From the NCBI GenBank assembly GCA_003508835.1, contig PUFA01000210.1, forward strand, positions 2,298,501 to 2,362,500: DNA of 64,000 nt, read 5' to 3'. Both the position numbers and the translations under genes were made by a program. The notes under the pieces are model-generated. The model was not told the DNA's origin and made no database searches. It was given only the letters and a program-made list of their open reading frames with translations. Below are positions 22,380 to 34,309 of the stretch, in pieces. The stretch comes from Eonycteris spelaea (taxonomy: Eukaryota; Chordata; Mammalia; Chiroptera; Pteropodidae). Numbering within the stretch: the first letter of the stretch is position 1; every line of letters starts with the position of its first letter.

Positions 22380-25300
22380 AAATTACTATTTTATTTGTTT
22401 AACTTATATTATGTGTAAGACACTGCTGTCTTATACTCTCATACACCTTACTTTCTAATATTTACTATTCTTCAATTACACCACTGTCATTCTTCTAGCA
22501 AAAGTTCATAAAATATTTCATAAGGAATCCTATGGAAGCAAAGATTTGATATCCTCTAAGTTCTCTTCAAATACTAAGAGTTTATGGTCCTTAGTCAGCA
22601 GTCATGCTTTAGGGAATGAGCCTGGGGCAGAGAACTCAACACATAGTTCTCAAGGCTCTTTATCTAAATATAACTATAATCATAGAGAACACCAGATGGA
22701 GTGAGACTGAATCTCTTTCTCTAGCAAATTAAGACTATTTCCCATTATATTTCATATAAATAGAATTTTTATCTGCTTATCTTTTGAAAAAATATCACTT
22801 TTGTTTGATTGATCACATATTTAGTAATTCGGATTCAATAGGAGTTTATATCGAATTCAATATCATCTTTGTGTGTCAAGTTACCATAATTGGCTCTCAG
22901 GGTGGGCATAAGCATGAAATATGCAATTAAGAGTTAAAGTATGATTGGTTAAATGACACTGTTTTAATGGTCTAAAATATCCAGACATTGAGATATTCTT
23001 GTCTTTGTGGCCTGCTTTAATTATATGTAACATAGAAAAAACAAATTTAAACCTGTGTTTTTACTGAAAACCAATAGATAACTGCCATTTTGCCTCCTAG
23101 AGGAGTGGCATGATTCTTTCTTAAGAAGAAGGCCTTCTGTTTAGCATAATACTTTGCTCATATGTATGAACAATGATGTTCTAAGAACTTCCAAAAGAAG
23201 ACCATGCAATAAAGAGAGAGTTGTATTGTTTTGCATAAAAGTTAACACTTATTTGAAGAAACAAAAGGTAAGGGAAGATGAAGAGTTCTGAGAACAGGAG
23301 AAAGGACCATGCAAATTGGAGAAGTTGGGGTGTATATAGGAAAAATTCCATGAAAAATGTTAAACAATGAGAATTTCCGGGTGGTTGGGATGGCTGGGGA
23401 AAGATTAATTATTAAATTATTTCTGTGCATTGTTCTGATGTAACAGCCATTTAATATATAGAAATGTCTCCTAAGAATAGAGTTTTAGGGACTAAAGGGG
23501 CTGTATTGCTGTATGAGTACTGGACAAGAACAAGAGAACAGGTGTGGGAGGGGAGACGCAAGCTCAATGGAAATAGTTAATTAAGATTACAGATAAACAT
23601 GAGAAGATACATTTAAGATGTGTGAAAAAATCTTAGAGAGGATATTGAGCTTCTTATTAAAGATGAGAATAGGAGTTGAGGTTAATTTTATATAAGTCTC
23701 AAAGGACAGGAAGACCTCAGCCGACATCTAGATTGAATGTGTAATTGTCTCAATTCTCTTTTTCATGGTGCTTCTGTAGAAACACCTTTAAGTCAAGCTT
23801 ATGAAACAATTACAAACATGTTTCTGTTATCCATATAGCTCACATTTTTAATTTTTTTTTTCCATGGGAAGCCTGAACTATTTTATGTTGCAAGTAGAAA
23901 AGGTAATATGCCTATTAAACAGACATGTTTTTTCTTCCAAATTAACTCATTGGATTTGACCCTTGTACACTATAAGGTAGATTGGAACTTGTTTTATAAA
24001 TTGGAAAGACATTGATTTTTCATATGGTACCTGTAGTTAAAAGCTAGAGTGATTCAAAATTCACTGTTACAAAATGTCAAAGCAAAATTCATGCCATACC
24101 ACTGCTCCAAAGGTTTTCCTTGAGGTTTCTAATTGGTAGTTAAGGGTACAGGTCTCTAACCTAAAATCCCATAGAAGGTGGTTGCAGAACTTCCCCTGGG
24201 CCAGGCCCTCTGATTCTTCCTTTGCCAAATCTTCCATCCAACAAGCTACAACTTCAGCAGCTAGGCTATATATTGGTAAACTTTCTTCCTGTGTTTTCTT
24301 TATTGATCTAGTACAACAGCATAGAAATACATGTCCAAATTAAAGGAAAGATGGAGTTGACACTCTAAGAGTTTTAGAATAGTTTCTGCTTTACTAGATT
24401 CTGAACTATTTTCTCCCTCAAGTTATTTGAATGTGAGCTGAGGTGTGAACAAGGCAGGAATGAGAATCAATAATTAAGCCTTTTTTTTTATACCCACTAT
24501 GACGGGAAATTTATTTCTTTCTCTCAGCCTGATGATTATTTAGTATTTATCCAATACCCGCAAGCCAGATCTACACAGCAATAGAATACAACTTCAGTAA
24601 AATGAACAAAAACACATACAAGAACAATCCATTTAGCCTGTTTCCATGAAGGTATTTTATTGTCTTGTAATGGTCAAGTCCTGAGGGAAGAGGCAGGTGC
24701 AGCAAAAGAGGGGAGCTCTTTTGGTTATCTGTGTTCATCTCATGGGGCCACTATCATGTGTAACTACTAAAAAAAATGGAATAAGTGCCTCTAGAGAGAT
24801 GCCTGTTCCAATTTCTTTAGTCTGCCTTGCTCATATGCAATTCCCCCAGACACGGTGAGTATTTCCACCCCTACAGATTAGACAGCAACTCATAGTGAAT
24901 AGGAAATGCCTTTGAAAATAGGTCCAGAACCCTGAACTTTGAGAATAACACCACAAAACCTTGCTGGTAGACTTTCCAAGGAATCAGTTATATATGGTAT
25001 AGCAAGGAGCCCTGTAAGACAAAAAGAAAATCATTGGCCTAAGAGGTGATACTTGTGTATTCTCTCATTGCTAAACAGGAAGGTCAATTCGTTTGAGTTG
25101 GCTAGTTCCAAGCTGATTGCCTTAATGCAGTGTGAGGAAATTGGTTACAGCTGGAGACAAGCCTTATTTACCACATATCTCTTTTTGTTATTTTTTCCCC
25201 AGAAGACTGCAAATTATCAAAAAAAAAAAAATAATGCTTCTCTCAATGTCTTCCTGGGCTCCAATGTTGTCCAGACCCAGTTACAGGTATCAATTCAATG

Positions 25301-25560
25301 GCTGTATACTGGAGCAATACATGGAAATATATTTTGTTCCAAGAAGAAATGGGGCAACTCTTTACGTAATTCAAGTGTTTGTTGGAGCCATACCATCCTC
25401 TGAGACTAAGCAATGTCCTAGAGAATCAGGTTGCATAGGTTTTCACACTGGTGGTGTAATCTTCTAAAACATCTTTATTCTGTGTTTTTGCTTTGTGGAC
25501 TTCCATTCTGTATTCATTTATCTGTAATTTGACTTTCATTGACACCAGCCTATGAAAAGT
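22380..25560. other. Unassigned, largely single-copy in appearance
   Basis: About 3 kb with no clear repeat. Two overlapping plus-strand frames at 25,053-25,403 and 25,132-25,467 (116 and 111 codons) are the longest here. They have no domain, signal peptide or family resemblance, and the region has no visible exon structure. Confidence 0.4.
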
Positions 25561-25574
25561 AACTCATTAGCCTT

Positions 25575-26010
25575 CTTCAAGGTTTAATATGGTCTTCACT
25601 TTTACCTCTCTGGTCAACTTCCATAGCTTTCCAAACTTTCCAGCCACTGCTCACACTATATCTATGACTCCTTCTCCTACTAAAACTCATACAATTTAGA
25701 TGTTTGTTCACAGCCTTTCCTTCTGACCTTATCTATTTTCCTAATGAGATTATCTGTTGCCCCTTGATTTACTTGTTTATTCTTACTTTGGCCTCTGCAC
25801 TTTGCTCTTCCTCTTTTCTCTTCAATCTTGAGCTTCTCACTGGCATTTCCATGTAATCCATGCCTCAAAGTCAATATTTCTCAGCCACGTTTCTCATCTT
25901 TTTCAACTTCTGTTCCAATGTCACCTGGCTCAGTTACTGCCATTTCAAGTTTCCATTCTCATTCTCAATATACCTTTGTCTCTAACTGTTGTTTGACTCA
26001 ATCACTACCT
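25575..26010 (+). mobile_element. Possible L2-like fragment
   Basis: Pyrimidine-rich sense sequence with blocks such as cttcacttttacctctctgg and tttccagccactgctcacac that resemble L2 sense sequence. The assignment is weak. Confidence 0.3.
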
Positions 26011-26049
26011 TCCTAACAAGAACTTAAATCTTTCCAGTTATAAATAATC

Positions 26050-27770
26050 CTTCCTTTGTATGAACATAAGTTTTTATTTTTCTACAGTAATACACAGGAG
26101 TGAAATTTCTGGGTCACATGGTAATTGCATATTAAATATTATTAGAAACTGCCAAACTGTTTTTCTAGAGTGACTGCACTATTTTGTATCCCCATAAGCA
26201 AAGTATGAGAATCTAATTGTTCTGTATCTTCTCCAGTACTTGGTACGTCAGTTTTTAAAAATTTTATTTATTCTAATAAATGTTCGTTAGTGTCGCATGA
26301 TGGTTTTATTTGCATTTTCCTAATGTCAATAATGTTTAGTACTTATTCATATACTTATTTGCCATTCATGAATACTCTTTGGTGAATGTCTGATTAAATC
26401 TTATTTATTTGTTTTTAAAATAGTTTGTTTTTTTATTATTGAGTCTTGAGCATTCTTTATACATTCCTGATACAAAGACTTTGTCAAATATGTGAATTGC
26501 AAATACTTTTTGTCTTTTTATTTTTTACAGTGTCTTTTGCAGAATTATGGATTATACCTGCAGATTATATTTTAGAATTCTTTGCTAAATACAAAAAGCA
26601 TAAAGATACTCTCCTACATTTGCTTCTCAATATTCTGTAGTTCTACATTTTACAAATTTATGGCCCATTTTAAATTATTTTTGTAAGAGGTATAGAGTAT
26701 AAATTTAAGTTCTTTTTTTAACACATGGATATCTAATTGTTTGAACACCATTTCTTGAAAAGACTATTCTTTCCCTCATTGAATTGCTTTTGTATTTTCT
26801 CAAAAATTAATTTATAATGTTTGTGTGAGTATGTGTCTGGACATTAGTCTGTTTATTTGCCTTTCTATATGAGTGTAAAAGTATGCTTGTCTTTACAACA
26901 AAATCCTGCTGAGATTTTGACTGGAGTGTTAAATGTGTAGATCAATTAAGGAAAAATAGACATATTCACTACATTGAGTGCTCAAATCCATGAACCTGGT
27001 ATGGCTTATCTTTTGTTTATTTATGTCTTCTGTCCACTGAGTTTTTAACTTTACCTTTCTATACATCTTTTTCCAATGATTGCTCAAAGGATAAAATATT
27101 CATATTTAACTTTTCACAGCCTACTTAGAATTAATATCCTATCTTTTTAAATGGAATGTATAAATTTGCCATCATATAGGTCCATTTACCCTCTTCCTTT
27201 TCTGTTGCAGTTAATAATAATTGAAATTTTCTCCAGAAAGTGTTATAATTTTTGTTTTTTTAACTGTAATATGTATGCAATTTTAAAAATTTAAGGGATA
27301 AATTACTATATTACTATATTTGGACATTTAATTTTTTATAGCACTTTCTCATTCCTAAAGTGCCAAGTGTCCTAGAGACAGATCTCTTTTTCTTTAACTT
27401 TTTTTTAGCATTTTTTTTCAGAGTTATCAGTTGTTGATTAATCTTCTTGGTTTTCTTTCATCCTAGAATTTTTAAATTTTGTCTCTATTTCTGAATACAG
27501 ATATAGAATAATTGAATATAGAATTATGGATTGACAGTTCTTTGTTTTCAGTAACTTTTTAAAATGATGTCTCATTATTTTCTACCTCCATGATTTTTCA
27601 TGAGAAATTTGCAGCCATTTGAATCGACTACAACCAATTCAAGGTATTCTCCATATGTAATGTGTTATTTTTCTCTGGTTGCTTTCAAGACTTTTTGTCT
27701 TTTTTTTTCAGCACTTTGATTGTGATGTATTTCTCTGAGGTATTCTGTTTAGGGTGTGCTGAGCCTTTTT
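26050..27770 (-). mobile_element. Ancient L1 (L1M), antisense, internally deleted
   Basis: The left part is antisense ORF2 C-terminus (gaaatttctgggtcacatgg near 26,103, gaaactgccaaactgttttt near 26,144). From about 27,110 the sequence jumps to the ORF1 C-terminal half (tttgcagccatttgaatcg, then gtaatgtgttatttttctct near 27,657). Most of ORF2 is missing. It ends beside an MLT1 LTR. Confidence 0.7.
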
Positions 27771-28100
27771 ATCTGCCAATTTAACAATCCCCTCAATGTG
27801 ATGGTATTAGGAGGTAAGGCCTTGGAGGTGATTAGGTCATGAGGGTGGAGTCTTCATGAACAGGATTAGTGCCTTACAAAAAAGACCCCAGAGAACTCCC
27901 TTGACCCTTCTTCCACGTGAGGACACGACAAAAAAGACTGGCATCTACGAACCAGGAAGGGGGAACTCATCAGACACTGAATCTATGGCACCTTGACCTT
28001 GGACTTCCCAGCCTCTAAAACTGTGAGAAATCAATTTCTGTTGTTTATAAGCCAACCAGTCTATGGTATTTTGTTATAAAAGCCTGAACAGCCTAGGACA
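27771..28100 (+). mobile_element. MLT1-type MaLR LTR, sense
   Basis: Very recognisable: caatgtgatggtattaggag, gtgattaggtcatgagggtg, cttcttccacgtgaggacac, ctgttgtttataagccaacc and an end at cctgaacagcctaggaca. It is slightly 5' truncated. Confidence 0.85.
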
Positions 28101-28104
28101 TTTC

Positions 28105-28375
28105 CCTTAGTTCTTCTTATTGCTTTGCATTTTCAAGTTAATTTTAGGATCAGCTTTTATGTTTGATAAAATAACCCCTGGAGGTATTTATTACAATTGT
28201 ATTTAATGGATAGATTAATTTTGTAGAAATGATATATTTATAATATTGAATCTGTCAAACCTTGAACATTGTACGTATCTGTATTTATTTAAGTATTACT
28301 TAATTTCTCTCAATAATGCTTCTTATTTTTCTGTGAGAGGTTATTGAATATATTTTATTATTTGTTTTCTGATGG
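28105..28375 (-). mobile_element. L1 ORF2 fragment, antisense
   Basis: The blocks tttgcattttcaagttaatt and atcttgaatctgtcaaac-like text match antisense ORF2. It is a separate fragment from 26,050-27,770, since ORF order is not continuous across the LTR. Confidence 0.55.
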
Positions 28376-28532
28376 TATGGTAAATATATATTTTAAAAGA
28401 TCTAATATTATGTTATCCAAAAGAGGCACACTTAAAACAAATAGACCAATACATGTTGAAACTAAATGGGTGAGAAAGAAATAATAAGAAAATATGAGCT
28501 AAAAAATCTTGTGAAATGAATCTTAATATTTT

Positions 28533-28545
28533 AAAAGGCAATATT
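28533..28545. repeat. Left target-site duplication of tRNA/5S SINE
   Basis: aaaaggcaatatt, matching aaaagacaatatt at 28,784-28,796 (12 of 13). Confidence 0.85.
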
Positions 28546-28552
28546 TGGATGT

Positions 28553-28625
28553 GGTTCCATAGTGTAGCAGTTAGCATGTCTGCTTTATAAGCAGAAGGTC
28601 CTGGGTTTACACCCCAGTGGAGCCA
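28553..28625 (+). pseudogene. tRNA-Val-like 5' unit of the SINE
   Basis: The 73 nt fold as a tRNA. The acceptor pairs GGTTCCA with TGGAGCC (one G-T wobble). The anticodon stem is TCTGC/GCAGA with loop TTTATAA. The T stem is CTGGG/CCCAG. The sequence is closest to tRNA-Val(TAC) as I recall it, but the anticodon at 28,586-28,588 reads TAT, an isoleucine-type anticodon. The T loop is TTTACAC instead of the usual TTC-type start, so the B box is damaged. It is part of the SINE and not a free tRNA gene. Confidence 0.8.
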
Positions 28626-28634
28626 TGGTCCATG

Positions 28635-28756
28635 GTCTATGGTCATGCAGCTTGAACAAGCCCAGTGTCAGAAGCTAAGATCTCAGAAGCTAAGCAGGGT
28701 CAGGCCTTGTTAGTACTTGGATGGGAAACTGCCTAAGAAGACCAGGTGCTGTAGGC
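28635..28756 (+). pseudogene. 5S rRNA-like 3' unit of the SINE
   Basis: Runs from GTCTATGGTCAT to GGTGCTGTAGGC, 122 nt, against about 118 nt for the same span of mammalian 5S rRNA. The internal promoter is the best-kept part: GAAGCTAAGCAGGGTC (A box) and TTAGTACTTGGATGGGA (C box) are intact or nearly so. A 12-bp word, tcagaagctaag, occurs twice (28,668-28,679 and 28,683-28,694); only the second copy is expected in 5S. Confidence 0.85.
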
Positions 28757-29274
28757 ATAAATAATAATAAATAATAAAAAAATAAAAGACAATATTATCA
28801 TAAAGAACAAAGAATGATATCACAATCACATTCTTATAAATTTAAATATAAAAACCATAAGAAATACTCATCATACACACATTTGGACCTATCCATATAG
28901 ACCCTAACTATATTAAACAAAATCTACAAGAACTAAGATGAGAAATAGATGAAACAATAACTTTAGATGAAGTTTGAACATACCCCTTTGAGACACTGAT
29001 TGCACAAAGTGACAAAATGTAAGTATACATATTAAGCACATAAACAATAAATTTATTAAGCTCAAGCAACTGTATATGAAATTCTACACCCAATAGGCAG
29101 AAAGGATATATTTTTTCAAAGACACATGTAAGAGTTATAAAAATAGGTCATTTATTTGGCTTTAAAACAAGTCTTAGGAATTCCAAATGTTCAGTGCATC
29201 CAAACTATCTTCTCTAACCACAATGCAGTAAAATTAAAAATCAGCAATAAAAGGAAGGAGCTTTAAAAACCAAT

Positions 29275-31015
29275 GAGTTTGGACTTCAGCTTTTGAGTAA
29301 AATGGAATAACAGGGACTAAATTTACTCCCTATCTGAAATAATTTAAAAAGTAAGCAAAATGTTTAATAAAATAGTTCTCAGAACATTGGATATTTGGTA
29401 ATGAGGACAGTGATGCCTTAGAGATAGAAAAAATTTAAGTGAGTGCTATGATTGTCCCAGCTTACTGCCTGGAAAAGATTTCTTGGATGTGATACATGGA
29501 GAGGGAATCCGGAAACAGCCACAGAGTCTCCCTGAGTTAAGGAGATAGAGCTGGGTGTTCAGAAAGGCCAAGGAAACTAAAGAAATAATGATTTAAAAAA
29601 TTTCCAAATTTGGTGAAACAATAAACCTACAGCTTCACGAAGTTTGGTGAATCTTAAACACAAGAAACATAAGGGAAACTATGGTAAGTTACATAAAAAT
29701 CACTTTGCTTAAAATCAGTGATAATTGGAAAATTTTAAAAATAGCTAGAAGAAAAAGGGACACATTTATACAGAGTAACAAAGAAAAAGTTAGCAGATTT
29801 CTTACTGAAACAATGCAAGCCAGACTGTGGAATAAAATCTTTAAATTACTAAAACTCAACAAACAAAACTCTGTCACCTTAGAATTCTTTACCCTATGAC
29901 ATTATCTTTCAAAAATTAAGACAAATAAAGACATTTTCAGACACTTAGAAGCTAAAGAATTCATTGCCAGTATGCTTGTATTATAAGAAATGCTAAAGGA
30001 AGGAAAATTGTAGTAGGTGGAAATCTAGAACTATGAAGAAGAACGAAGAACAATGAAAATGGAATTTATGTAGATAAATATAAAAACTTTTTTCTATTAT
30101 TTAAATCTACTTAAAAGATAATCAAGTGCTTAAAGCAAATATAATAACAATGTGTTGTGAAGTTATAATATATGTAGAAATAAAATATATGACAACAATA
30201 GCATAAAGGTGGAATGAGTAGAAATGGAAGTAAACTGTTGTAACCTTCTTAAATAAAGAACTATAACATTTCTTGAAGGTAGACTCTGATAAATTAAAAT
30301 GTATATCACAAAACCTAAGAATAGCATAAGGAAAAGTTAGTAAGCAAACAAAAATGTAATCACAAAGAAATATTTAATTAATATGAAACAAGACAAAAAG
30401 AGAAAAAAAAACCAGATTAGACAAATAGAAAACAAATAGCGGGATGGTAAGTTTAAACCATCCATATCACATTAAATGTAAAGGTTCTAAATACCCTAAT
30501 TAAAAGGTAAAGATTGTCATATTGAATAAAAAAGCAAGACCTAATTATATGCTGCCAACAAGAAATTCACTTTAAATATAAAGGCACAAGTTAAAAATAT
30601 GGAAAAGGTAACCATGTCAAGTAATTAAAAGAAAGCTGGAGTGGCTATATTAAAATTCAATGGAGTAGATTTTAGAGTAGAGATTATTACCAGGGGTGAA
30701 GGGAGTCGTTTCATAATAGCATGAGGTTTACTCAGTAGAAAAACATAATCCAAAACAGCTTTTCACCCAATCACAGTTATGAAGTGAAACTGATAATGGA
30801 AATAGACAAATCAACAATTATAGTTTGGAATTTCAATACTCCTCTCTCAATATTTGGTAGAACAGACAGCATATAAAAAGACAGATTGCCTAATTATAGA
30901 AGACTTAAACAACTCTATCAACAAAATTGACCTAATTGCATTTATAGAACAATTTTTTCAATAATGGAATACACATTATTTTAAGTGTACACAGAATATT
31001 TACCAAGGTTGACCA
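29275..31015 (+). mobile_element. Ancient L1 (L1M/HAL1-like), sense: ORF1 then endonuclease
   Basis: Sense-oriented. The 5' part carries a ttcagcttttgagtaaaatg-type leader (29,288). ORF1 C-terminal text lies near 29,600-30,000 (ccaaatttggtgaaacaata; gaagctaaagaattcattgc). The spacer and the endonuclease follow (tggaatacacattattttaa near 30,965; ccaaggttgaccatactg near 31,003). All frames are broken. Confidence 0.65.
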
Positions 31016-31020
31016 TACTG

Positions 31021-31075
31021 TAGGCTGGGAGTCGGCAAATTATGACTCACAGGCCAAATATGATCCATTTATTTT
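31021..31075 (+). mobile_element. hAT-Charlie non-autonomous fragment
   Basis: The text tgggagtcggcaaattatga, then caggccaaatatgatcc, is the terminal part of a widespread hAT repeat whose fuller copy lies at 53,431-53,613. Only the left end is preserved. Confidence 0.55.
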
Positions 31076-31079
31076 TTTC

Positions 31080-33079
31080 CTCCATTGTAGATTCTGTCAA
31101 GTATAACCTCATTAATGTTATGATTCTTTATCTAAATATGACAAAAATTAGACTCATGCAGGTTTTTTATTCTACAATAGAGAAATCCAAATGAAAGAGA
31201 AAATATTTTTTTAAAAAAACAAAAATAAATAAGATAAAATATCATAATATGTGTTAAAACAAGATATACAAGATAGATCACATTTGAGGGCTTACAAGAC
31301 CATGTTTTCTGGGTTTTGCAATTATCTCTAGCGTAACTAAAGTAGTCCATTAATATTTACTGAATAAACAAATGGGAGAATGATCTTATTAATGAAAACT
31401 TCAAGATAGACACTACCTGAATGCTGGGTAGTAATTTTGTGCATTGTCATAATTTCAACAGAAGGTCTAGTTCGATATCCCTTAATATATTTTTAAATCT
31501 CTAAAATACTGTAATTTTCTGAAAATTTTGAATTTCCTCTTTTATAATATTATGATTTTTAACAAAAATTATCTCTTCTTATTTTTCACTAGCTATTATC
31601 TTGTTAGTCTATAAAGAGTTAAAATGTGCCCCCCCCCCAATTTTCGCCATTGAGAAATATACAGAGTGTCTCAAAAAATACTTGGGTGAAAGGGAGTGCC
31701 TGTAAAAAAAGAAAGTGATGTGTAGAATAGGTTTTCCTAGAAAAAGTATTTTTAAAACCATATATGTATGGAAAAATATTGAAAACATTTATAGCCCTAT
31801 TTGTTTTGCTATTCTGTATTCTGCCTTTTAAGAAATTGAGTGCAATCATGAAGAATGCCAAGTTGTTGCATGATTGATCACCTGACACATGTATAAATGA
31901 CATTCAGTTTGTGCATTGATGCATAGGCAGCATTTACAAACTAACTATCACATTGATGTATGCGGGCTATTTTGTCTTTGCTGGTCTATCTTGTATATCT
32001 TGTTTTAGTTTTTAAAATATATTGTGATATTTTATTATCCTGTTGATTTTTGTTTTTAATAAAGTATCTTCTCTCTCTCATTTGGAAGTTTTCTATTATA
32101 GAACTAAAAATCCACTTGAATCATATTTTTATCACTCCTCACTGTAATTAAGTAATCTGTGATACCACTTCTTGTTGTCTACTTTTATTCATTTGCACAT
32201 TATATCTTATGATCTCTTATTGGTGTTACAGCAATATGTTTTTCATTTTAATAAATTCTGTGTTCTAAAGGTTGTGAAATGCTGACTTAGTCAAATAATT
32301 ATTTGTGTGACTATTTGATTAATGATTCTATCTTTCTCAAGAAAATAAGTTTCAAAACAAGCCCCACATTATTTTTTACTCATTCTGGAATCTCTAGACC
32401 TAGTTGGTGCCTGACATCTACACTAAAAAAAATTGTATTAATATCCAAATAATGAAGGAATGGTAATTTCTGGCACTAAGTTCACAAGGATTCTCATTAC
32501 ACATTAAACCTTATGATAGGTTACTTAATCGGTCCTTTAACTTCCACTGGCATGTTTTTACCATTAGTTCTGTGTTGTTTAATTTCAACCTGCAATCTGT
32601 CTGCTCTGTATGAAATTACATAAACCCACTAAATGATCATTATCCAAGTTTTGCCTTGTCCTTGATGTCAAATCTTGCTTTGCTGAAAAAGAAATATTTA
32701 ATTTACCTGATTATATAAAAACTACTTTTAGTAGCTTGTGGAATTTAAGTTCACTATTAAAGTAACTTCATATTTTAAATATCATATTATCCTTCTAAAA
32801 TATTTCATCTTGTATTTAAATGGAACATGTTGTTAAGCATTGTTATAGAGAGGTTACTTCACAACTTATATGTGTAGATAAATAAAATTTGAGGACATAT
32901 ACATTTCTACCTTTAGATTTTTAAATAATTTGATTTACCATTTTATTGATGACAACTTCTGCCATATTCTAATCATTAAAAGTGAGTCACTAAGTTAAGT
33001 CCTCACTCAAGGAGAGGGGAATTAGTCTCTATCTTTTGAGGGATATATTATAAAAGAATTTGTGGACATATTTTAAAAC
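31080..33079. other. Unassigned
   Basis: About 2 kb of AT-rich DNA. It includes a 10-C run (31,629-31,638) and AT-rich runs. No frame or repeat was confirmed. Confidence 0.4.
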
Positions 33080-34250
33080 CACCACACAAATGTACATCTA
33101 AAAATCAATATTCTTAGCTAAAAAAAAAAGGATGCTTCATTTGTAAAACAAGCATAGAATACAAATGCAATAATCAGATAACAAGAAAACTCCTAAAAAT
33201 TAAGGGAAAAAATTACTGATCTGATTGCCAAAATACATATATACAAATATAATAGATGGGATAAAACACAAAAACTGAGAAAATTGCCCAGAATTTATTG
33301 GGAAAACTTATAAGATAAAAATTTGGAAAGGAAAGAATAAGAATATAGGTATAGATAATCAAGATCCAACATCCAACTGATAGGAAATGTAGCATGAAAA
33401 GTAGAGGGAAGTTCTTATCAATAAAGAAGAAGAAAAAGGTAGAAGAGAAGGAGTGAAAGGGGAGGAAGAAGAGAATGCAATGGGGAAAGGAGAAAGAAGG
33501 AGAGAAGGAGACAAAGAAGCAAAAAATAAATTTTCCCAGATCAGTGCAGCTGTGTTCTTATCCGCAACTGAATGCTAGGAGGTAACATGGCAAATGACTT
33601 AAGAAGTCTGCATAAAAAGGATGGTCAAACTAAACTACCATGGCCATAAAAAGTTTCAATCAAATGAGATACAAATAGTTTTTAAGATATGTGGGGACAG
33701 AGAATTTTTATCTTTCACAAGATTGGAGCTGGAGGATCGATGACTCTGGAAGAAAGTCTCCTGAGGAAAAATGGGTAAGGTTATATAAACATTGACCCAA
33801 AAGGCCACTGAGACCTCCTCTTCCACTAAAGGCAAACTAGATAGTTTAGACCAACTATCCCAATGAAGGAAACTAGATAATCTGGAGGAAAATATCTGTT
33901 AGAAGCATTGAGAATTAACAAGGCAGTGAAGAAGTGTGAGGCCAAAAAATCCCTAAGAAGAAAACCTAGGGAGGCTAGCTTTTAACCAGAGGGACATCTA
34001 CGAACTTAAGAAGCATAGCTGGGCAGAGCTTTAGTAGACTCTAATGACTTGGAAACAAATATTGGAGTTCATAATTTATAAGTACAGAGGATTGGTGAAT
34101 GAATCTCTGCTTTGGGTTAAGACATAGGAAAGAAATATGCTAGGATTAAGGATAAATCCTAAATGAACCAGACTTTGCATGGACTGCTACCTAGCTTTTA
34201 ATCATATAAATCTTTTATCGGCTTAAAGTGGTTCAGAATTGCTACTTCTC
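33080..34250 (+). mobile_element. HAL1/L1M-like element, sense
   Basis: Blocks tcaagatccaacatccaact (33,359), a purine-rich stretch and aaattttcccagatcagtg follow the order of HAL1 (an L1 relative with only ORF1). Decay is severe, and similarity after 33,600 is weak. Confidence 0.45.
33410..33535. repeat. GA-rich low-complexity tract
   Basis: Strong purine bias on the plus strand (gaagaagaaaaaggtagaag and similar), probably expanded from A/G-rich HAL1 sequence. Confidence 0.85.
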
Positions 34251-34309
34251 TAGTTACCTATCAGAAAATGTGCTGAGAGAAGATAATATCCTTCTCGACT
34301 GCAAATGTC

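Larger units (their letters stand above)
28546..28783 (+). mobile_element. Hybrid tRNA/5S rRNA SINE (MEG-TR type)
   Basis: A single retroposon made of a tRNA-like unit (28,553-28,625), a 9-nt spacer, a 5S rRNA-like unit (28,635-28,756) and an A-rich tail with (ATAA)n. One pair of target-site duplications (28,533-28,545 and 28,784-28,796) brackets the whole unit, so both halves moved together. SINEs built from tRNA plus 5S rRNA were described from fruit bats under the name MEG-TR; related MEG-RS and MEG-RL contain only the 5S-derived part. It depends on L1 enzymes for mobility and on an internal RNA polymerase III promoter for transcription. I infer the family name from the architecture; I cannot align it to the published consensus. 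Confidence 0.8.
28385..29270 (+). mobile_element. L1 ORF2 endonuclease region, sense, split by SINE
   Basis: Sense-strand L1: an endonuclease-like start near 28,420 (aagaggcacacttaaaacaa), then gctttaaaacaagtcttagg near 29,159, and aaccacaatgcagtaaaatt near 29,217 (the end of the endonuclease). It is interrupted by the tRNA/5S SINE at 28,546-28,783. Confidence 0.55.

Noticed and set aside
25053..25467. Two overlapping frames of 116 and 111 codons as a gene
   Set aside because: Two different frames overlap over the same bases with an A-run in the middle; no domain, splice sites or codon bias support either.
28553..28625. Functional tRNA gene
   Set aside because: The T loop and B box are altered and the unit is inside a SINE with target-site duplications.
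28635..28756. Independent 5S rRNA pseudogene
   Set aside because: No separate duplication flanks it; the only duplication encloses the tRNA part as well.
31658..31960. Mariner-type transposon suggested by acagagtgtctcaaaaaatac-like terminal text
   Set aside because: Only one end resembles a mariner terminus and no matching inverted end was found.
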